From: JAFKKS01 sp050187875
Lineage (GTDB): Bacteria; Pseudomonadota; Alphaproteobacteria; Rhizobiales; Xanthobacteraceae
Assembly: GCA_050187875.1 (NCBI GenBank)
Contig: JBFWXB010000014.1
Span: forward strand, 1 to 64,000
Length of the DNA stretch: 64,000 nt
Direction: 5' to 3'
In this document: piece by piece, positions 24,669 through 33,700 of the stretch
Numbering within the stretch: position 1 is the stretch's first letter
Layout of the letters: the number at the start of each line of letters is the position of its first letter
Made by a program: the position numbers and the translations under genes
The notes under the pieces: generated by a model
Database searches by the model: none
What the model was told of the DNA's origin: nothing
What the model saw: the letters and a program-made list of their open reading frames with translations, nothing else

Positions 24669-26252
24669 TCAGTTCTTCGCGACGTAGGCTCGCGCCGCCA
24701 CGAGCGACGGCCGCACGGCGTCAGCGGCTGCGACAAGGTCGACGACCTTGCCGTAATACAGGCGCGCCTTCGCGGCATCGCCGGCCTTCTCCGCCGCCTG
24801 CGCCGCGCCGAGCGTGGCGCCGAGCCGATTGGGCTCCTTCCTCAGCGTCGCCTCGAAGGCGGCGAGCGCTTCGGGCGCGTTCCCGCGTTCAAGCAACATC
24901 GCGCCGTAAAGTTCGCGCGCGGGAGCGAGCGGCCCCGGCGTCACCGGATGTTTCTCGGTCTTGTCCTCCGCATCCGCCGCCGCGCTCATCGCTTTCCGCG
25001 CTTCGTCGTGGCGGCCTTCGGCAAACAGCACCCACGCATTGGCGACCTGGCTTTGGATGTCGACCTGCTGCGACCAATAGGCGTCCTTCGCGTTGCGCAG
25101 TTTGTCGCGCAGTTCGTTGAGGTTTGCGATGTCCGCTTTTGCGGCTTCGGGCTTGCCGGAGCGCGCAGCACCGAGAGCCCGTGCGAAATGGGTGACCGCA
25201 TCCACATACGCGAATTTCGTCGGTGTCACCTTGAGCTCGGCCGCGCTTTGCCAGTCGCCGCGTTCAACGGGATAGCGCGCCTGGCTCGCGGCCAGACCGT
25301 AGTAACCGGCAAACCGGCTGAAATTCTTGGCGGCGAGCATCTCGTCGATGACCGCGCGTGCATTCTTGTCCTGTCCGAGCTGCAGATAGGCGTAGACCAT
25401 GTAGTCCATGCCGTGCAGCTGATCGTCGCCTTCCTTGCTTGCCTTGGCGGCCCGGGCGGACGCAGCATTGGAGGCGATCGATTCCTTCCAGTAGCCGACG
25501 CGGGTGAAGATGTGCGAGGGCATGTGCTGCGCATGCGGCGCTGCCGGCGCGATCTCGGCGTAGCGCTTCGCCGCGTCGAGGCCTTTCTCGGCGATCGGCG
25601 GATAGTCGTGCAGGTGGATCAGGTAGTGGGCGACACCCGGATGGTGCGGCTGCCGCTTGAAGATCGGCTCGAGAAGCGCGGCGCCCTTGAGCTGGTTCGC
25701 ATAAGTCTTGTCGGTCGGCGATGCCGCTACGTTGAGCGTGATCGCGTAGTTGATCTGCGCTTCATCGTCGTCCGGGTAGCGCTGCGCGAGCGCTTCCATC
25801 GCCTGAAGATATTTCAACACACGCGCGCGGTGATCGACCTTGTCGTAGTCGGTATAGAAGACGCCGAGCGCGTCGATGTAGTCGCGTTCGCGCTGCGTCT
25901 TGGCGCCCATCGCCTTTGCCTTCTGGATGGCGGCGAGACCGAGCGGAAGATTCTCGGCGGGCGGCGCGGCGTGAGGATTGTAAAGCAAGCTCAGCGCAAT
26001 GCCCCAATGGGCGATGGCGCAGTCGGGATCGGCTTTCAGCGTCTCCTCGAATATCTCCTTCGACGCGCGATACCAGAACGAGTGCTGATAACGCATGGCG
26101 CGATCGAACCGGCGCTGGGCCGCTTCGTTGCACGAGGTTTCGAAATGAACCTTTCCGAGTTGCGCATCCGTGTCCTGAGCTTTCGCAGGCTGCATGATCG
26201 AAAAGGGCAGGACCGCAAAGGCGCTCACGGAGGCGAGCAGGGCCTTTCTCAT
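24669..26252 (-). CDS. Exported TPR-repeat protein
   Basis: 527 residues from ATG 26252, preceded by GGGAGGAAG; the open frame runs another 100 codons upstream without sense. Signal peptide MRKALLASVSAFAVLPFSIM is cleaved near KAQD. Helical repeats extend through the protein (RASKEIFEETLKADPDCAIA, PEALAAFEATLRKEPNRLGA). The middle contains HPGVAHYLIHLHD and HAQHMPSHIFTRVGYW, the histidine-rich pattern of a widespread family of TPR proteins of unknown function. Likely periplasmic. It precedes the small hypothetical gene at 24063. Confidence 0.8.
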   Translation of the reverse strand: MRKALLASVSAFAVLPFSIMQPAKAQDTDAQLGKVHFETSCNEAAQRRFDRAMRYQHSFWYRASKEIFEETLKADPDCAIAHWGIALSLLYNPHAAPPAENLPLGLAAIQKAKAMGAKTQRERDYIDALGVFYTDYDKVDHRARVLKYLQAMEALAQRYPDDDEAQINYAITLNVAASPTDKTYANQLKGAALLEPIFKRQPHHPGVAHYLIHLHDYPPIAEKGLDAAKRYAEIAPAAPHAQHMPSHIFTRVGYWKESIASNAASARAAKASKEGDDQLHGMDYMVYAYLQLGQDKNARAVIDEMLAAKNFSRFAGYYGLAASQARYPVERGDWQSAAELKVTPTKFAYVDAVTHFARALGAARSGKPEAAKADIANLNELRDKLRNAKDAYWSQQVDIQSQVANAWVLFAEGRHDEARKAMSAAADAEDKTEKHPVTPGPLAPARELYGAMLLERGNAPEALAAFEATLRKEPNRLGATLGAAQAAEKAGDAAKARLYYGKVVDLVAAADAVRPSLVAARAYVAKN

Positions 26253-26704
26253 GACTTCCTCCCGTTTGAGTGACTGCACGAACTGCAAGTGCCTCGGGGC
26301 GGAGCGTCGCTGCGCGGGTCGTTGAATTCTTTTTCGAGTGGCTTTGGATCCGTACACGATCGAGGATCGGGTCCACGACAGGGGGCCGGCACCTCGACTC
26401 CACCGAAGGGACGCATCCCTCCGGGCATAGGCCGTGTCGTCACGTTCCGAAATTGGGCCAATCTTATCACAAGCGCGAGCGGCCGGACCGGATAATACGG
26501 TCCGGCCGCCTGGGCGGCGGCGATCCCCGGCCGGCCAAACCGACCGATGCAGCCGCGCCACACCGCTGTGGCATTTTCATTACCGGTTTAGGTTACTCAC
26601 AATTCAGCGCTGCCGCGCCAGACGCGTTGGATTATGGTCCCTGCCGCTGAGGTTGCTTGGAAAAGGCGCCGCCTATGGCGCCGGTGCGATGGGGTTTCAT
26701 ATCC
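26253..26704. promoter_or_regulatory. Divergent intergenic region with a perfect 12-bp inverted repeat
   Basis: This 450-bp gap separates the leftward TPR gene from the rightward L,D-transpeptidase and has no convincing coding frame. It holds a perfect inverted repeat at 26479-26509, gcggccggaccg / cggtccggccgc, around the AT loop gataata. In a divergent promoter region this is better explained as an operator or a cruciform than as a terminator; there is no T-tract. No confident -35/-10 pair can be named. Confidence 0.45.
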
Positions 26705-27214
26705 ATGCGTGCGCTTCTCGTTTCGGCCGCCGCGGCGGCCGCGGTCGTTTCCGCCGTCTTTGCCGCACCGCCGGCGCAGGCGCGCGAGGTGGTGACGTTT
26801 CGTGGCGAGGCTCCGGCCGGCACTATTGTGGTGCGCACCAATGAGCGCCGCCTTTATTACGTGATGGGGAACGGGCAGGCGATGCGCTATCCCGTCGGCG
26901 TCGGCAAGGCCGGCAAGCGCTGGTCGGGCCAGACGCGGATCGACGGCAAATACATCCGCCCCGCCTGGTCGCCCCCGCCGGACGTGAAGCGCGACCACCC
27001 GAATATTCCGAACCTCATTGCCGGCGGCTCGCCGCGCAACCCGATGGGCGAGGCGGCGATGACGCTCGCCGGCGGCAGCTATGCTATCCACGGCACCAAT
27101 GTGCCGCGCTCGGTCGGCGGGTTCGTCTCTTACGGCTGCATCCGCATGTACAATGCCGACGTGCTCGACCTCTATCAGCGCGTCAGCGTCGGCACGACCG
27201 TGATCGTGCAGTAA
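26705..27214 (+). CDS. L,D-transpeptidase (YkuD domain)
   Basis: 169 residues from ATG 26705, which gives a compact signal peptide MRALLVSAAAAAAVVSAVFA cleaved near AQA-R; ATG 26675 is possible. The YkuD active site is complete: HGTN at 129-132 and SYGCIRM at 142-148 with nucleophile Cys145 and Arg147. These periplasmic enzymes form 3-3 peptidoglycan cross-links or attach proteins to the wall. Polar-growing Hyphomicrobiales carry many of them. A hairpin terminator follows 31 nt after the stop. Confidence 0.93.
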   Translation: MRALLVSAAAAAAVVSAVFAAPPAQAREVVTFRGEAPAGTIVVRTNERRLYYVMGNGQAMRYPVGVGKAGKRWSGQTRIDGKYIRPAWSPPPDVKRDHPNIPNLIAGGSPRNPMGEAAMTLAGGSYAIHGTNVPRSVGGFVSYGCIRMYNADVLDLYQRVSVGTTVIVQ

Positions 27215-27245
27215 GCGACGCCAAGCTCTTTCTCGGGTTTCGAAT

Positions 27246-27272
27246 GGCCGCCGTTTCGGCGGCCCTTTTGTT
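27246..27272 (+). terminator. Intrinsic terminator after the L,D-transpeptidase
   Basis: A 7-bp GC stem (ggccgcc / ggcggcc) with a 5-nt gtttc loop is followed by cttttgttt. It lies 31 bp beyond the transpeptidase stop on the same strand. Confidence 0.8.
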
Positions 27273-27406
27273 TCGCGCCGCTTGCCGTCGCGTTGGAACA
27301 GCCGCGGCGCAGCGCCGCAACGCCTTGAGAAAGGGTCCATCGGCTCCCCACATTGGCGCCGGTGTGGCGCTACGGCTGCTCGCCGGGCGCCGGACGGGAG
27401 AGACCG

Positions 27407-28345
27407 ATGAATTACTTGCGCACGGCCATCCTGCTGGCGGGGCTCACCGCCTTATTCATGGCTGTTGGATTCCTGATCGGCGGCAAAGGCGGAATGATGA
27501 TCGCGCTCCTCATCGCCGCCGGCATGAACCTCTTCAGCTACTGGAATTCCGACCGGATGGTCCTGTCGATGTACGGCGCGCAGGAGGTCGACGCGCGCAC
27601 GGCGCCGGAGCTTTACGGCATGGTGCAGGAACTTGCGCAGCGTGCCGGCCTGCCGATGCCGAAAGTCTATCTCATGGACCAGCCGCAGCCGAACGCCTTT
27701 GCGACCGGCCGCAATCCGCAGCACGCCGCCGTTGCGGTAACGACCGGGCTTCTCAACTCGCTGACGCGTGAGGAGGTCGCCGGCGTCGTCGCGCATGAGC
27801 TTGCGCATATCAAGAACCATGACACCCTGACGATGACGATCACGGCGACGATTGCCGGCGCAATCTCGATGATCGCGCAGTTTGGCATGTTCTCCGGCGG
27901 CCATCGCGACAACAACAACGGCATGGGCATCATCGGCACGATCGCGATGGTGATCCTCGCACCGCTCGCCGCCATGCTGGTGCAGATGGCGATCAGCCGC
28001 ACGCGCGAATACGCCGCCGACCGCGAAGGCGCGGCGATCGCCGGGCACCCGCTCTGGCTCGCCGCGGCCTTGGCGAAGATCTCCAACGCCGCGCATCATG
28101 TCGAGAACGAGGACGCCGAGCGCAATCCGGCGACGGCGCATATGTTCATCGTCAACCCGCTGTCGGGCCACCGCATGGACAACCTGTTCTCGACGCATCC
28201 GGCGACGGAGAACCGCATTGCCGCGCTCGAGGACTTGGCGCGGTCGATGGGAGCGAGCGGCGGCTATGCCGGGTCTACGCCGTCGGCGGCCCGTGAGGCG
28301 CGTGGCCCCTGGGGCGGAACGGCCTCGCGCGGTCCGTGGGGATGA
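27407..28345 (+). CDS. htpX: Membrane zinc metalloprotease HtpX
   Basis: 312 residues from MNYLRTAILLAGLTALF. M48B family inner-membrane protease that cuts misfolded membrane proteins alongside FtsH. Two N-terminal membrane helices (about 5-22 and 28-46) precede the catalytic HELAH (His130, Glu131, His134); two further hydrophobic segments (about 145-163 and 174-195) precede the third ligand in REYAADREGA (Glu201). The C-terminal tail is Gly/Pro-rich with a repeated RGPWG. Length is slightly above the E. coli protein because of this tail. A family A repeat lies downstream. Confidence 0.95.
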   Translation: MNYLRTAILLAGLTALFMAVGFLIGGKGGMMIALLIAAGMNLFSYWNSDRMVLSMYGAQEVDARTAPELYGMVQELAQRAGLPMPKVYLMDQPQPNAFATGRNPQHAAVAVTTGLLNSLTREEVAGVVAHELAHIKNHDTLTMTITATIAGAISMIAQFGMFSGGHRDNNNGMGIIGTIAMVILAPLAAMLVQMAISRTREYAADREGAAIAGHPLWLAAALAKISNAAHHVENEDAERNPATAHMFIVNPLSGHRMDNLFSTHPATENRIAALEDLARSMGASGGYAGSTPSAAREARGPWGGTASRGPWG

Positions 28346-28370
28346 TGACCAATCCCTCGGCATATTCGGC

Positions 28371-28468
28371 TGTCATGCCCGCGAAGGCGGGCATCCAGTA
28401 ACTCGTGCCGGGATTTTTAACCCGCAAAGCTGCGGCGTACTGGGTCCCCGCCTTCGCGGGGACGACAC
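28371..28468. repeat. Family A double-hairpin repeat, copy 1 (reverse orientation)
   Basis: Arms atgcccgc-gaag-gcgggcat and gtccccgc-cttc-gcggggac are linked by about 40 bp and flanked inside by ccagta / tactgg. It lies between htpX and rsmB. Orientation is reversed relative to copies at 31.86, 35.73, 37.23 and 57.62 kb. Confidence 0.9.
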
Positions 28469-28588
28469 TTGTAGGCAGCGCACCGACCTCGTCCGGAATG
28501 ACAAACGAGCACATTGTCGCCGCATCGCACCGCTAGGGTCGCCGCCCGTTCCGATTCAAACTCCCCACAGGTAAAGAGCGCCCGGCGG

Positions 28589-29929
28589 ATGATACGGCCG
28601 CGCAACGCATTGCAGACCGAAGTCCCCGGCCTCGCTGCGCGGCGTATCGCGGCCGAGATCGTCGAAGGCGTCATCCGGCAGCGGCGCACCCTCGACGACC
28701 AGCTCGAGGGATCGCATGCGCATCCCGGGCTTCCGTCGCTTCCGGATCGTGACCGCGCGCTCACCCGCATGCTGGTCGCGACGGTGCTGCGGCGGCTCGG
28801 TACGCTCCGCCATCTCCTCCTGCATTATCTGACGGACGGCTTCCCGGCGGATGCCGGCCGCGTCGAGACGACGCTTCTTCTCGGAGCGGCGCAGATCCTC
28901 TGGCTCGATGTGCCGGACCATGCCGCCGTCGACCTTGCGGTGCGGCTCGCGCAAGCGGATCGGCGTGCCGCGCGCTATCCGGCGCTCGTCAACGCCGTGC
29001 TGCGCCGCGTCGCCCGCGAAGGGCGCGAGACGCTCGCGACACTCGATACCGCAAGCCTCGATACGCCCGCCTGGCTGATGCAGCGCTGGTCGGCGCATTA
29101 CGGCGCGGACAACGCGCACGCGATCGCGGCGGCCCTGGCTTATCCGCCGCCCCTCGACATCACGGTGAAGGCGGATGCCGAAAGCTGGGCGTCGCGCCTG
29201 CGCGGCCATGTGCTTGCGACCGGCACGGTGCGCACGGCGATGTCCGGCCCGGTGTCGCGGCTCCCCGGTTACGTTGAAGGGGCGTGGTGGGTGCAGGACG
29301 CAGCCGCGGCGCTGCCGGTGCGGTTGCTTGGCGATGTGAAGGGGCTGGCGGTCGCCGATCTCTGCGCCGCCCCGGGCGGCAAGACGGCGCAGCTTGCCGC
29401 CGCCGGCGCGCAGGTGACGGCCGTGGACCGCTCCGCGCCGCGGCTGTCGCGCCTGGTGACGAATCTTGCCCGGCTGTCGCTGCGCGCCGAGGTTATCGCC
29501 GCCGACGCCGCCGAATGGCAGGCGGAGCCGTTCGATGCCGTGCTTCTCGATGCCCCGTGCCTGGCGACCGGCACGATCCGGCGCCATCCCGATATCGCCC
29601 ATCTCAAGCGCGACACCGATCTCGCGCCTCTCACCGCGCTGCAGAGCCGGCTTCTCGACCGCGCGGTCGCCCTGACAAAGCCCGGCGGGTGGCTCGTCTA
29701 TTGCACCTGCTCGCTCGAGCCGGAGGAGGGGGAGGCGCAGATCGCTGCGCTCCTTGCCCGCAACAGCGCCGTCCGCCGGCTGCCGATCACCGCCGACGAG
29801 GTTTTCGGCCTTGGCGCGCTCATCAACGCCGATGGCGACCTGCGCACCTTGCCCTCGCACCTGGCCAATCCGGACCCGCAGCCGGCCGGCCTCGACGGTT
29901 TCTTCGCTGCGCGGCTGACCCGAATTTGA
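28589..29929 (+). CDS. rsmB: 16S rRNA m5C967 methyltransferase RsmB-like
   Basis: 446 residues. An N-terminal NusB-like helical domain (about 15-150) is fused to a SAM methyltransferase. Seen are DLCAAPGGKT (257-266, SAM binding), DAPC (321-324, Cys324) and CTCS (372-375, catalytic Cys374), the two-cysteine scheme of RNA m5C methyltransferases. The fused NusB domain distinguishes RsmB from RsmF. The ATG at 28589 is used because the protein upstream of it is not conserved. It is followed 118 nt later by the heparinase-like gene on the same strand, a common neighbour in Hyphomicrobiales. Confidence 0.93.
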   Translation: MIRPRNALQTEVPGLAARRIAAEIVEGVIRQRRTLDDQLEGSHAHPGLPSLPDRDRALTRMLVATVLRRLGTLRHLLLHYLTDGFPADAGRVETTLLLGAAQILWLDVPDHAAVDLAVRLAQADRRAARYPALVNAVLRRVAREGRETLATLDTASLDTPAWLMQRWSAHYGADNAHAIAAALAYPPPLDITVKADAESWASRLRGHVLATGTVRTAMSGPVSRLPGYVEGAWWVQDAAAALPVRLLGDVKGLAVADLCAAPGGKTAQLAAAGAQVTAVDRSAPRLSRLVTNLARLSLRAEVIAADAAEWQAEPFDAVLLDAPCLATGTIRRHPDIAHLKRDTDLAPLTALQSRLLDRAVALTKPGGWLVYCTCSLEPEEGEAQIAALLARNSAVRRLPITADEVFGLGALINADGDLRTLPSHLANPDPQPAGLDGFFAARLTRI

Positions 29930-30047
29930 TCTTTTGCCCCCCGTTGTGAGGGTGGCTGCGCGTTCTCCCATTGGCCGCCTTGGCGCGCTTCGTTATCTTG
30001 CGCACGCGCGGCCATCGGGAACGCTCGCGACCAAGCCAAGAGGCACC

Positions 30048-31802
30048 ATGTCCCGCGGGTTGTTCGCGGAACGCACCAAGCTTTCGATGTTCGTGCTGAG
30101 CCGCGGCGCCCGCCGCCTGGCCAGCCGCTTGAGCGTGCATCCGCTGCTGCGCTGGCGCTTTGCCTCGGCGCGCTCGGATCGGCTCCTGATCGCGCCGCAG
30201 GACTTGCGCACCGCCGACCCGACGCGCGCCAGCGAAATCTACGGCGGCCGCTTCGCCTTCGCCGGCAAGATCGTCATTTGCGACGGGCGCTCGCCTTTCG
30301 AGCTCAACCCGCCCTCGCCGGAATGGGCCGAAGCGCTTCTCACCTTCGGATGGCTGCGGCATCTGCGCGCCGCCGATTCCGCGATCACGCGCTCCAATGC
30401 GCGGGCGCTGATCGACGAGTGGATCACGCTGCAAGGCACCTGGCATAGCGTGGCCTGGAAGCCGGAAGTGCTCGCGCGGCGCATCATCGCCTGGCTCACG
30501 CACGCGCCCTTTGTGCTGCACGACGCGGATGTGCGCTTCTATCGCCGCTTCATGCGCAGCCTGACGCGGCAGGTGCGTTATCTGCGCGGTGCGATGGGCA
30601 CGCTGCGCGATGGGCAGCAGGTGCTGGAAGGACTGATCGCCCTGAACTACGCGGCGCTCTGCATGGCGGGGCAGGGGCGTCTGCTCAAGCCGGCCGGTCG
30701 CCAGCTCGTCGAGGAGCTGCAACGCCAGATCCTTCCCGACGGTGGACATATCAGCCGCAACCCGGAAGCGCTGATCGAGCTGCTGCTCGATCTGCTACCG
30801 CTGCGTCAGGCGTTCGGGGGCCGCAACGTGGTGCCGCCGGTGGCGCTGATCAACGCCATCGACCGCATGATGCCGATGCTGCGCTTCTTTCGGCATGGCG
30901 ACGGCGGGTTCGCGAATTTCAACGGCATGGGCCCGACGCCGCCCGACCTTCTCGCGACCGTCGCGGCGTATGACGACGCGCGCGGCCGGCCGGTTGCGAG
31001 CGCGACCCATTCCGGCTACCAGCGGCTCGAAGCCAAAGGCTCGGTCGTCTTGATCGATACCGGCACGCCGCCGCCGCTTTCGGTGAGCCACGAGGCGCAT
31101 GCCGGGTGCCTCTCCTTCGAGTTCTCGGTGCGGCGGCACCGGCTCGTCGTCAATTGCGGCCTGCCGGCGGTAGGGCGCGACAGCTGGCGCCACGTCTCGC
31201 GCACGACCGCAGCGCATTCGACCGTGACGGTCGATGACGCTTCCTCATGCCGTTTCGTGGGGATCGGCTCGATGCGCCGGCTGGTCGGCGCGACCATCGT
31301 GTCGGGGCCTGAGAATGTGCCGGTGGAGCGCGAGGACGATGACGATGGCGTGACCCTCATCGCGTCCCACGACGGCTACGCCGCCCCTTTCAGCATGGTG
31401 CATCAGCGCCGTCTCACGCTCTCGTATGACGGCCGGCGGCTCGATGGCGAAGACCGCATCCTGCCGTGGCATGGCTTCGAGATGCCGCGCAATGCCCCTG
31501 ACCGTTTTGCCGTGCGCTTCCATTTGCACCCGACGGTGCGCGCCAACCGGCTGACGCACCGGCGTGGCGTCATGCTGATGCTGCCGAACCGCGACGTGTG
31601 GCTTTTCGAATCGCACGACGAAGAGGTGAAGATCGAGGAGAGCGTCTACCTTCCTGGCCGCGACGGGCCGCGCCGCACGGCGCAGATCGTCATCTACGGG
31701 CAGGCCCGGCGCAACGCACATATCGCCTGGAGCTTCGTGCAGGCCGACCCGACCCGCGGCGGCGAGGGCCGGCCGCCGGAAGAGCCGGAATTGCCGTTGT
31801 GA
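30048..31802 (+). CDS. Heparinase II/III family protein
   Basis: 584 residues from ATG 30048 preceded by AAGAGG. The N-terminal half is an alpha-helical toroid (for example FGWLRHLRAADSAITRSNAR), and the C-terminal half, from about residue 330, is a beta-rich Heparinase_II/III domain (SHEAHAGCLSFEFSVRRHRL, DGYAAPFSMVHQRRLTLSYD). Relatives are polysaccharide lyases, but the rsmB-linked members in alphaproteobacteria have no established substrate. No signal peptide is seen (MSRGLFAERTKLSMFVLSRG), which is unusual for a lyase of external polysaccharide. It sits between rsmB and purH. Confidence 0.88.
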   Translation: MSRGLFAERTKLSMFVLSRGARRLASRLSVHPLLRWRFASARSDRLLIAPQDLRTADPTRASEIYGGRFAFAGKIVICDGRSPFELNPPSPEWAEALLTFGWLRHLRAADSAITRSNARALIDEWITLQGTWHSVAWKPEVLARRIIAWLTHAPFVLHDADVRFYRRFMRSLTRQVRYLRGAMGTLRDGQQVLEGLIALNYAALCMAGQGRLLKPAGRQLVEELQRQILPDGGHISRNPEALIELLLDLLPLRQAFGGRNVVPPVALINAIDRMMPMLRFFRHGDGGFANFNGMGPTPPDLLATVAAYDDARGRPVASATHSGYQRLEAKGSVVLIDTGTPPPLSVSHEAHAGCLSFEFSVRRHRLVVNCGLPAVGRDSWRHVSRTTAAHSTVTVDDASSCRFVGIGSMRRLVGATIVSGPENVPVEREDDDDGVTLIASHDGYAAPFSMVHQRRLTLSYDGRRLDGEDRILPWHGFEMPRNAPDRFAVRFHLHPTVRANRLTHRRGVMLMLPNRDVWLFESHDEEVKIEESVYLPGRDGPRRTAQIVIYGQARRNAHIAWSFVQADPTRGGEGRPPEEPELPL

Positions 31803-31860
31803 GCATTGCCGGGAACAACACGGTCGCAAGGCTTGACGGGCGCGCTTGATTACTCAAAGG

Positions 31861-31952
31861 GTCGTCCCCGCGAGGCGGGGACCCAGTAACCACTGAGCTC
31901 TCGGCTTCCACACAGACCGGGGATACTGGATGCCCGCTTTCGCGGGTATGAC
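31861..31952. repeat. Family A double-hairpin repeat, copy 2
   Basis: Left arm gtccccgc-gag-gcggggac has lost one loop base. The right arm reads atgcccgc-tttc-gcgggtat, with one G-T wobble in the stem. The copy lies between the heparinase-like gene and purH. Confidence 0.88.
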
Positions 31953-31986
31953 AACCACGGGTTGGCGCAGCAACGGGCCTTAATGC

Positions 31987-33579
31987 ATGTCCTCCTCTCT
32001 CCGCCGCGTGACGCGCGCGCTCATCTCCGTGTCCGACAAGTCGGGCCTCATCGATTTCGCGAAAGCGCTGGCGGGCCACGGCGTCGATCTTGTGTCCACC
32101 GGCGGCACCGCGAAGGCGATCGCCGACGCGGGCCTGAAGGTCACCGACGTGTCGGCGCTGACCGGTTTTCCCGAGATGATGGACGGCCGCGTCAAGACGC
32201 TGCACCCGAAGGTGCATGGCGGGCTGCTCGCGATCCGTGACGACAAGGATCACGCAGCGGCGATGGCGGCGCACGGCATCGCGCCGATCGATCTCCTCGT
32301 CGTCAATCTCTATCCGTTCGAGGCGACGGTCGCGAAGGGCGCGACTTACGACGACTGTATCGAGAACATCGACATCGGCGGCCCGGCGATGATCCGCGCT
32401 GCGGCGAAGAACCACGGCGACGTCGCGGTGATCGTTGATGGCGAGGATTACAAGGCGGTGCTCGATGCGCTCGCCGCCAACGACGGCGCGACGAGCCTTG
32501 AGCTGCGCCGCAAGCTCGCAGCGAAAGCCTATGCGCGCACCGCCGCGTATGACGCCGCGATTTCCAACTGGTTCGCCGCGACGCTTGGCGACAACGCGCC
32601 GACCTGGCGCAGCTTCGGCGGCAAGCTTGCGGAAGCGCTGCGCTACGGCGAGAACCCACATCAGCATGCCGCGTTCTATCGCACGCCGGACGTGCGTCCG
32701 GGCGTCGCGACGGCGCGGCAACTGCAGGGCAAGCAGCTCTCCTACAACAACATCAACGACACCGACGCCGCTTACGAATGCATCGCCGAGTTCGATCCCG
32801 CGCGCACAGCGGCCTGCGTCATCGTCAAGCACGCGAACCCGTGCGGTGTGGCGGAGGGCGCGTCGCTCGTCGACGCCTACAAGAAGGCGCTCGCCTGCGA
32901 TTCGACGTCGGCGTTCGGTGGCATCGTCGCGCTCAACCGTCCGCTCGATGCGGAAGCGGCGCGCGCGATCACCGAGATCTTCACGGAAGTGATCATCGCG
33001 CCGGACGCGAGCGAAGAAGCGATCAAGATCGTCGCTGCGAAGAAGAACTTGCGGCTCCTCCTCGCCGGCGGCTTGCCCGACCCGCGCGCGGCGGGACTGA
33101 CGGTCAAGTCGGTTGCCGGCGGCATGCTCGCGCAGTCACGCGATAATGCCGTGGTCGACGACATGGCGCTGAAGGTGGTCACGGCGCGGGCGCCGACGGA
33201 CGCGGAGCTTGCGGACTTGCGCTTCGCGTTCCGCGTGGCCAAGCATGTGAAGTCGAACACCATCGTTTACGCGAAGGACCGCGCCACGGTCGGCATCGGC
33301 GCCGGGCAGATGAGCCGCGTCGATTCCGCCCGCATCGCCGCGCGCAAGGCGGAAGATGCCGCGCGCGAAGCCGGTGCGCCGGTGCCGCTGACGAAGGGTT
33401 CGGTCGTCGCATCGGACGCGTTCTTTCCGTTCGCGGATGGATTGCTCGTCGCGATCGAGGCGGGCGCGACGGCGGTGATCCAGCCGGGCGGCTCGATGCG
33501 TGACGACGAGGTCATCAAGGCCGCGAACGACGCCGGTATCGCGATGGTGCTCACAGGCACGCGCCACTTCCGGCACTAG
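31987..33579 (+). CDS. purH: Bifunctional AICAR transformylase / IMP cyclohydrolase
   Basis: 530 residues, typical length. It performs the last two steps of IMP synthesis. The N-terminal MGS-like cyclohydrolase domain begins RALISVSDKSGLIDFAKALA and contains MDGRVKTLHPKVHGGLLA. The C-terminal AICAR transformylase domain has the catalytic region VIVKHANPCG and ends with the conserved PGGSMRDDEVIKAANDAGIA. ATG 31987 gives the standard N-terminus. The stop codon TAG is immediately followed by a palindromic repeat. Confidence 0.97.
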   Translation: MSSSLRRVTRALISVSDKSGLIDFAKALAGHGVDLVSTGGTAKAIADAGLKVTDVSALTGFPEMMDGRVKTLHPKVHGGLLAIRDDKDHAAAMAAHGIAPIDLLVVNLYPFEATVAKGATYDDCIENIDIGGPAMIRAAAKNHGDVAVIVDGEDYKAVLDALAANDGATSLELRRKLAAKAYARTAAYDAAISNWFAATLGDNAPTWRSFGGKLAEALRYGENPHQHAAFYRTPDVRPGVATARQLQGKQLSYNNINDTDAAYECIAEFDPARTAACVIVKHANPCGVAEGASLVDAYKKALACDSTSAFGGIVALNRPLDAEAARAITEIFTEVIIAPDASEEAIKIVAAKKNLRLLLAGGLPDPRAAGLTVKSVAGGMLAQSRDNAVVDDMALKVVTARAPTDAELADLRFAFRVAKHVKSNTIVYAKDRATVGIGAGQMSRVDSARIAARKAEDAAREAGAPVPLTKGSVVASDAFFPFADGLLVAIEAGATAVIQPGGSMRDDEVIKAANDAGIAMVLTGTRHFRH

Positions 33580-33660
33580 AGCAATTCCGGGAAAGTTAAA
33601 ACCGGTTTTCCGTCCGGAACTGCGAGAAAACAAAAGCCTAGAGCGGATCATCGATTCCAT
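33580..33660. repeat. AT-rich palindromic repeat abutting the purH stop
   Basis: Begins agagcaattccgggaaag, with ttccgg / ccggaa arms around an aaccggtttt core, and ends with a tagagcggatc segment. This sequence style is widespread in Hyphomicrobiales intergenic DNA (from memory) and is related in core to the hairpin at 50.19 kb (ccgaaaaccg). It lies between the convergent purH and agmatinase-family genes. Confidence 0.7.
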
Positions 33661-33700
33661 GAAACGACGATGGAGAGGCGCTGATTGTGATCTTTCGCCT

